Source: Gudongella sp049310905 (GTDB lineage Bacteria > Bacillota > Clostridia > Tissierellales > Tissierellaceae). Taken from it: a stretch of DNA of 64,000 bases. Each line of letters begins with the position of its first letter. Position 1 is the first letter of the stretch. This document shows positions 58,537-64,000 of this stretch, one piece after another. A model generated the notes under the pieces. That model did not search any database, was not told the origin of the DNA, and saw only the letters and a program-made list of their open reading frames with translations. The DNA lies in contig NZ_JBMEMN010000008.1 in assembly GCF_049310905.1 (NCBI RefSeq), positions 1 through 64,000 on the forward strand. Reading direction: 5' to 3'. The translations under genes and the position numbers were made by a program.

Positions 58537-59376
58537 ATGATAGGAGCAATAATAGGTGATATAGTAGGATCAAGATTTGAATGGAACAACCATAAGTCAA
58601 AGGAATTTGAACTTTTCACACATGAATGCCACTTCACAGATGACACAGTCTTAACCATGGCAGTAGCAAAAGCCATCATGGAAACAGAAAAAACAATCGA
58701 ACCATCACCAGGAAGATACGGCTTTGATTCAAAGTACTATACATTACTTAGTGAAATGAGCATAAAATTCATGCAGGAAATTGGTAGAAAGTATCCCTAT
58801 TCAGGTTATGGAGGAAGATTCCACGGCTGGCTGTTCTCGAATAACCCCAAACCATATAACAGCTACGGAAACGGATCAGCAATGAGAATAAGCCCTGCAG
58901 GCTTTGCAGCAAGATCTGAAACAGAAGCAATAAGTCTTACAAAAGCAATTACAGAGATAACCCATGATCACGAAGATGGACTGAAGGGAGCAGAAGCAAC
59001 AACAATGGCAATATATATGGCAAGACAAGGAAACACAAAAGATGAAATAAAAGAAAAGATTTCAACAGAATACTATCCACTTGATTTTATGCTGGACGAT
59101 ATAAGGGAAGAGTATGCATTTGACGTATCATGCCAGGGTAGCGTACCTCAGGCAATAAAGGCATTTCTGGAATCAGAATCATTTGAGGATGCAATCCGAA
59201 CAGCTATCTCAATCGGAGGCGACAGCGATACCATTGCAGCAATAGCTGGAGCAATTGCAGAGGCACATTACGGAGTACCGGAAGACCTGAAAAAGGAAGC
59301 CCTGGAATATCTTGATGATGAATTAAGAGGAATATATGAGGACTGGCAGGAATTCATATCTGGATGTTATAATTAA
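58537..59376 (+). CDS. ADP-ribosylglycohydrolase family protein
   Basis: 279 residues of the DraG/ARH fold. MIGAIIGDIVGSRFEWNN and FTDDTVLTMAVAKAI hold the first metal-binding Asp pair; GNGSAMRISPAGF and ITHDHEDGLKGAEATTMAIY follow. GGDSDTIAAIAGAIAEAHYG near the C terminus holds the second metal site. Such enzymes remove ADP-ribose from proteins or nucleic acids. No ADP-ribosyltransferase or dinitrogenase reductase gene is in the window. SD GGGAGGAA precedes ATG 58537. It lies 36 bases before addB and may be cotranscribed. Confidence 0.92.
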   Translation: MIGAIIGDIVGSRFEWNNHKSKEFELFTHECHFTDDTVLTMAVAKAIMETEKTIEPSPGRYGFDSKYYTLLSEMSIKFMQEIGRKYPYSGYGGRFHGWLFSNNPKPYNSYGNGSAMRISPAGFAARSETEAISLTKAITEITHDHEDGLKGAEATTMAIYMARQGNTKDEIKEKISTEYYPLDFMLDDIREEYAFDVSCQGSVPQAIKAFLESESFEDAIRTAISIGGDSDTIAAIAGAIAEAHYGVPEDLKKEALEYLDDELRGIYEDWQEFISGCYN

Positions 59377-59411
59377 ATAAGCAAACATCACCAGCATTGA
59401 GGGGGAAGCAT

Positions 59412-62400
59412 ATGAAAATCATTGCAGGAAGAGCAAAATCAGGGAAATCCACCTACATCTATGATGAAATTAAGAAGGAAATGGACAGCAACCCAGACGG
59501 GAGCTGTATCCTTATTGTGCCCGAAGTGATGACATTCAGGGCAGAGAGCGACATAATCGAAAAATTCAATGATACAGGGATAATGAACATCAGAATCCTC
59601 AGCTTCACAAGATTGGTAAACACAATCCTAGAAGAGACAGGTGGAAGCGTCCTTCCTGATATTACCCTATTTGGCAAGCTGATGCTCTTAAAGAGAGTAT
59701 TTGATAAGAATTCAGACCAGCTCATGCTCTACAAAAAAGTAGCAGGTCACCAGGGCCTCCTTGTAGAGTTTGAAAAGCTGATTAGGGAACTAAAGGAAAG
59801 TAGAATAACTCCAGAAGACCTTGAAAGGGTGATTCAAAATACCGAGAGGTCACTGACCAAAAAGAAGCTTATTGATATAAAGCTTCTTTTTAGAGAGTAC
59901 AACAGTCTGACAAAAGACAATTTTCAAGATGAGGAAGACAAGCTTGAAAGTGCAATTGAAAAGGTTGAAAACTCAAATCTGATCAGGAGTTCAAAGATCT
60001 GGATAGATGGATTTGAGAGCTTTGACAACCAGAAGCTGGAGTTGATAAGGGCACTGAAGGAGCATGCAAGGAGTGTTGAACTGACACTGAACATCGACGC
60101 ATCCTACCTGGACGAAGATCTGGCCTACGAGGATTTTGATGTATTTAAGATAATTTCGGATACATATCACGAAATGGACAGGATTTTCAAGGACGAAATA
60201 AGAGTGCAACCACTTCAAAACGGCAAATCAATGAAACCTGAAATAGAGGCCATCGAAAGGAATCTGTTCTCACTTGAACCGGAGAAGTATGGGGAGGAAA
60301 CAGAGAACATCAGGATAGCCTCAGCAATGAATCCATATACAGAGGTTGAAAAGGTTGCAAATGTAATCTGTTCACTGGTTAGGGATGAGGACTACAGATG
60401 GAAGGACATCAAGATTGCAACAAGCAATCTTGATTCATATAGTCTGGATATAAAAAAGGTGTTTGGAAGATACGATATCCCATATTACATGGACGAAAGA
60501 AAAGACATCCTCTCAAACGCCATTGTCAAGAGCATCCTCTTCCTGATGGATATGCTGACTGATAACTTCAGCACGGAAACCGTCTTTAACTACCTGAAAA
60601 GCGGATTCTCTCCACTAAGTGGAATGGATGAGAACAATCAACCAGTCCCAATTGAACTAAACCATATCAATGAAATGGAAAACATGGCACTGAAATACGG
60701 AATGCAAGGTGACAAGTGGTTTATTGATGGCAATCCACAGTTAAGCCAGGTGGAAGAGGATTTTAGAAAAATCCTTGCAGCTGAGTTTGAACCCGGACGA
60801 CAGGAGTTTGGAAGGCTTCAGACCGTAGGGGAATACTCAAAGTTTATTCTGGATTTTTTGGACCATCAGGACATGCACAAAAAAGTAGCCAATGAGGTTT
60901 CAGCATATGAACAGGATAAGATGTTTGAGGAAGCCAGTGAAATGTCTCAGGCCTGGAACAGTGTGATGGAAGTACTTGAGCAGATGATCCTTATTGCGGA
61001 GAAGGAAGAGGTTTCAGTAACTGAATACAGAAAGATTCTTGAAGCAGGATTAAGCGAAATAAGAATAAGAACAATACCTCCCATAATTGACAGCATTGAA
61101 ATTGGGGATGTAAACAATATTTCAGTAAAGGAATCCAAGGTGTTGTTTATCATGGGAATGAATGAGGGAGTAATTGGAAGCACCCATGAAAAAGGGCTTC
61201 TATCGGATGATGACAGGGAAGAAATCATAAAAACAGGCGTAAGGATAAGCAGCGGTTCAGTTTTTCAGTCATACAGGGATGGCCATATTCTCTACAAGTT
61301 GTTTACAGTACCAAAGGACAGGCTGATGGTGACATATCCTCTGGCAGGCGGATCAGGTGATTCCCTGCAGCCATCGCTATATATCAGCACCCTTGAGACG
61401 ATTTTCCCTTCTTTGAAAGAGGAGTCGGATCTGTGGAGACGGGATAAATTTGAAGATGTTACGCTGGAATCAATCACATCAGGTGCCCTGATCAAGAACC
61501 TAAGGATGTTTCTAAAAGGGGGAGAGATTGATCCGGTTTGGCTTGCAGTCTACAAATGGTATGAAGAGAACAACAATGAAAAAGCCGAGGAGATAATAGA
61601 GAGACTGACCTATACCAAGGAGATTCCAAAGCTTGATCCTGAAACTATAAAAAGCAGGTTTGATGACAAGCTTAGCATGACGGTCTCAAAACTTGAGACC
61701 TACTCTGAATGTCCATTTAAATACTTTGTCGAAAACATCCTGTCACCAAGGGAAAGGACAATTCAAAAGGTCGAGTTCTACGATATCGGAAATGAGTACC
61801 ACGATGTCCTTGAAGAATACATCAAGAGACTGATCCAGGAAACCAGGGACATAATGGATATGGATATGGAAGATGCAGAGAAGCTGATGAAAGAATCAAT
61901 AGATGAAGTAAGAAGCAGGGACTCCGAAAGAAAGTACACATTTGCATCCAGCAGCCGTAATGACTACATCCAAAGGAAGCTTGAAAGGGTACTCTACAGA
62001 AATGCAAGGATAATAATGACCCAGATACAAAGGGGCAAGTTCAGGCCAAGAGCTGTTGAACTTAGGATCGGAAAGTTTGGAAGAGACAATAGCGATTATG
62101 AGCATATTGATCCTGTCACAATAACCGTTGATGGTACTCCAGTGGAACTGAGAGGAAAGATTGACCGGGTTGACATGTATGAGGATGACAAAGGAGATAT
62201 CTATGTAACAGTAATTGACTACAAATCATCATCAAAAGCCTTGGATCTCTGTTTTGCATACGAAGGACTGCAAATGCAGCTTCTTGTCTATGTAAATGCA
62301 CTTGTCGAAAAGGGAGATGCCTTGCTTGGAAGGAAGCCAAAGATTGCAGGAATATATTATCATCATGTTGATGACCCCATAATCGATAAGGATGTAAAAG

Positions 62401-62831
62401 ACCTGGATCAGCAGATACTGAGAAAACTCAAGCTCAAGGGCTACACCCTTGCTGATGGGGATATGATAAGGTGCATTGATGAAAGAGCCAACGGTTACGG
62501 ATCGGACATCATCCAGGCTGGAATAAAGCAAGACGGCTCCGTGTCATCCAGGTCAAAGACCCTGACAGAAGACCAGTTTGACGACTTCCTGGCATATATA
62601 GATAAAAAGGTCCATGAGATATCCTCAAATATCATAAACGGAGACTTTGAAATATCACCATATAGCTTTGAGAATAAGCAGAAAGCCTGCACCTACTGTG
62701 ACTACGGAAGCATCTGTCTGTATGATGAGTCAGATGGGGACAAGCCAAGGTATATTGGCAGAATTGATGATGAGACCCTTATAAGGAGAATATCAGACAA
62801 AGGAGTGAGTCTAGACGATGGAATGGACTAA
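59412..62831 (+). CDS. addB: ATP-dependent helicase/nuclease subunit AddB
   Basis: About 1139 residues. The N-terminal Walker A is GRAKSGKSTYIYDEI. Helicase-like but inactivated domains follow, then a C-terminal RecB-family nuclease (ELRGKIDRVDMYED and VIDYKSSSK, with D-x-K catalytic residues). An iron-sulfur cluster is formed by a Cys near SECPFKYF and the C-terminal CTYCDYGSICLYD. AddAB resects double-strand breaks to a Chi site, loading RecA. SD GAGGGGGA sets ATG 59412. It overlaps addA by 14 bases. Confidence 0.95.
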   Translation: MKIIAGRAKSGKSTYIYDEIKKEMDSNPDGSCILIVPEVMTFRAESDIIEKFNDTGIMNIRILSFTRLVNTILEETGGSVLPDITLFGKLMLLKRVFDKNSDQLMLYKKVAGHQGLLVEFEKLIRELKESRITPEDLERVIQNTERSLTKKKLIDIKLLFREYNSLTKDNFQDEEDKLESAIEKVENSNLIRSSKIWIDGFESFDNQKLELIRALKEHARSVELTLNIDASYLDEDLAYEDFDVFKIISDTYHEMDRIFKDEIRVQPLQNGKSMKPEIEAIERNLFSLEPEKYGEETENIRIASAMNPYTEVEKVANVICSLVRDEDYRWKDIKIATSNLDSYSLDIKKVFGRYDIPYYMDERKDILSNAIVKSILFLMDMLTDNFSTETVFNYLKSGFSPLSGMDENNQPVPIELNHINEMENMALKYGMQGDKWFIDGNPQLSQVEEDFRKILAAEFEPGRQEFGRLQTVGEYSKFILDFLDHQDMHKKVANEVSAYEQDKMFEEASEMSQAWNSVMEVLEQMILIAEKEEVSVTEYRKILEAGLSEIRIRTIPPIIDSIEIGDVNNISVKESKVLFIMGMNEGVIGSTHEKGLLSDDDREEIIKTGVRISSGSVFQSYRDGHILYKLFTVPKDRLMVTYPLAGGSGDSLQPSLYISTLETIFPSLKEESDLWRRDKFEDVTLESITSGALIKNLRMFLKGGEIDPVWLAVYKWYEENNNEKAEEIIERLTYTKEIPKLDPETIKSRFDDKLSMTVSKLETYSECPFKYFVENILSPRERTIQKVEFYDIGNEYHDVLEEYIKRLIQETRDIMDMDMEDAEKLMKESIDEVRSRDSERKYTFASSSRNDYIQRKLERVLYRNARIIMTQIQRGKFRPRAVELRIGKFGRDNSDYEHIDPVTITVDGTPVELRGKIDRVDMYEDDKGDIYVTVIDYKSSSKALDLCFAYEGLQMQLLVYVNALVEKGDALLGRKPKIAGIYYHHVDDPIIDKDVKDLDQQILRKLKLKGYTLADGDMIRCIDERANGYGSDIIQAGIKQDGSVSSRSKTLTEDQFDDFLAYIDKKVHEISSNIINGDFEISPYSFENKQKACTYCDYGSICLYDESDGDKPRYIGRIDDETLIRRISDKGVSLDDGMD

Positions 62832-64000
62832 AGAACAGAAACGGATAATCGATCTTAGAGATTCCAACGTGCTTGTATCTGCAGCTGCAGGTTCAGGCAA
62901 GACCGCCGTACTTGTGGAAAGGGTAATCCAGCTTGTAAGGGATCAGAACGAAGAGATTGACAGCTTTCTCGTCGTCACATTTACAAACGCTGCGGCAGCA
63001 GGAATGAAGCAGAAAATACAGAAGGCGCTTGTCAAGGCAATAAAGGAAGGTACAAACACAAAGCACCTTCGAAAGCAATTGAGTCAGCTGAGCAAGGCAC
63101 AGATAACGACCTTTCACTCATTCTGTCTGGATGTAATAAGGGGTCACTTCAATGAAGTGGGTCTGGATCCCGGGTTTAAAATCGGAGACATGAATGAGCT
63201 GGAAAGCCTATACAGGGACGTAATTGACCAGGTGCTTGAAGAATCATACAAGGAAGGCAGCGAGCCATTTAAAACTCTTGTTGAATGCTTTTCAAGCAAC
63301 AGATACGATACAGAGATATTTGACCTTGTGGACAGGGTCTACAGGTTTATCCAAAGTTTTCCTGAACCTCACAGGTGGATCAATGAGAGCGTAGACTTGC
63401 TAAGGATATCCAAGGATGAGCTGGATGGTTCAAGATGGAACCAGGAGCTGTTTAAGCACGTCAGAATGCAACTTAACGGAGCAAGGAGGATGCTGGAAGA
63501 GGCAATTAAGAATTGTGAATTGCCTGGAGGTCCTGAAGTCTACATAGACTGCCTAAAGGAGGAACTTTCCACAGTAGATACTCTTGCAGCTTCAACAGAC
63601 AAGGGTCTGGAGAGTTTTCTCCAAACACTCTATGGTGTGGAATTCAAGAAGATTCCATCTGCTACAGCAAAGAAATATCCAGACATTGACCAGGAAATCA
63701 GAAGGAAGGTCAAGGAGGACTTAAGGGACAAGGCAAAGGATATTGTCACGTCCATAAAAGGCATATACATTTACGAGGAGATCTCCCAGTACACAGATGA
63801 CATCAATCATATGCATGAATCGGTAAATGAGCTTAAGAACCTTGTACAGAGGGTCGATGACCTGTACACAGAGAAGAAAAGGGAAAGGTCCCTTCTTGAC
63901 TACAATGATCTTGAGCGATATGCACTGCAGATCCTGACACAGCAGCCTGAGTTGCCGGACCTGTCAAAAGGGCTGTCACCATCAGAGATAGCACTGGAAT
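62818..64000 (+). CDS. addA: ATP-dependent helicase/nuclease subunit AddA, N-terminal part
   Basis: The frame is open to the window edge, giving 394 residues with no stop. MEWTKEQKRIIDLR starts the UvrD-type helicase; VSAAAGSGKTAVLVERVI is Walker A; VVTFTNAAAAGMKQKI is motif Ia; AQITTFHSFCLDVIRGHF is motif Ib. RSLLDYNDLERYALQIL near the end is the Walker B region. AddA supplies the helicase and one nuclease of the complex with AddB. ATG 62818 lies inside the end of addB with AAGGAGTGA 12 bases before, so the two are coupled. Confidence 0.95.
   Translation, partial: MEWTKEQKRIIDLRDSNVLVSAAAGSGKTAVLVERVIQLVRDQNEEIDSFLVVTFTNAAAAGMKQKIQKALVKAIKEGTNTKHLRKQLSQLSKAQITTFHSFCLDVIRGHFNEVGLDPGFKIGDMNELESLYRDVIDQVLEESYKEGSEPFKTLVECFSSNRYDTEIFDLVDRVYRFIQSFPEPHRWINESVDLLRISKDELDGSRWNQELFKHVRMQLNGARRMLEEAIKNCELPGGPEVYIDCLKEELSTVDTLAASTDKGLESFLQTLYGVEFKKIPSATAKKYPDIDQEIRRKVKEDLRDKAKDIVTSIKGIYIYEEISQYTDDINHMHESVNELKNLVQRVDDLYTEKKRERSLLDYNDLERYALQILTQQPELPDLSKGLSPSEIALE

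Noticed and set aside
1..64000. CRISPR arrays, tRNA genes and prophage
   Set aside because: I saw no regularly spaced repeats of CRISPR type, no cloverleaf with the T-loop consensus outside the T-box, and no phage structural genes. A tRNAscan-SE and CRISPR finder run would settle this.

Overview
The window reads as chromosomal DNA from an anaerobic, low-GC clostridial Firmicute. The evidence is AT-rich sequence with strong AGGAGG-type ribosome binding sites, a T-box leader, a PyrR-type RNA site, AddAB rather than RecBCD, Rnf subunits, a four-subunit 2-oxoacid:ferredoxin oxidoreductase, butyrate-kinase-type acid formation and many [4Fe-4S] proteins. It opens in the 3' part of a 5S rRNA gene and closes inside addA. 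I cannot name the species.

1-16 kb is mostly housekeeping: a cytoplasmic reductive-dehalogenase-like iron-sulfur protein, a uracil permease with a PyrR site on its ribosome binding site, a BaiN/HI0933-type flavoprotein, a COG4091 dehydrogenase with a SAF domain, a T-box-controlled isoleucyl-tRNA synthetase with a swapped GIHH signature, sfsA, a lipoprotein barnase with its barstar, a sirtuin overlapping a methyltransferase, guaA, a structured RNA, and a nucleoside hydrolase followed by a shortened relative. 16-29 kb carries mscS, a YjdM-like protein, hflK-hflC, an iron-sulfur aldo/keto reductase, a second RNA resembling the one after guaA, two tandem GGDEF-EAL proteins with diverged sensors but near-identical output domains, an acetyltransferase, an asparaginase and a small membrane protein.

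29.7-44.4 kb looks like an accessory block. It starts with an intergenic stretch holding a hairpin repeat and a folded possible RNA, then an SLC13-like permease and an IclR regulator on the minus strand. Divergent from these is an operon-like run of nine genes: 2-oxoacid:ferredoxin oxidoreductase (gamma-delta-alpha-beta), a ketopantoate-reductase-like enzyme, a three-part TRAP transporter, phosphate butyryltransferase and butyrate kinase. Together they could import a hydroxy- or oxo-acid, oxidise it to acyl-CoA with reduction of ferredoxin, and make ATP by substrate-level phosphorylation. The run ends at a terminator hairpin into which an IS1182-like element inserted, duplicating the 38-bp palindrome. 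Just beyond lie rnfC and rnfD without the other rnf genes.

47-64 kb holds cell-surface genes (a papain-like protease with copper-amine-oxidase-like domains; an SLH/GH18 protein), an AbrB-like gene between 27-bp direct repeats with a decayed fragment downstream, a lipoprotein, a pdxA homologue, a TetR-controlled ABC-2 exporter with two operators around its promoter, small genes, an ADP-ribosylglycohydrolase and addB-addA. I saw no CRISPR array, no tRNA gene and no prophage. All assignments come from reading the sequence; no database search was run.
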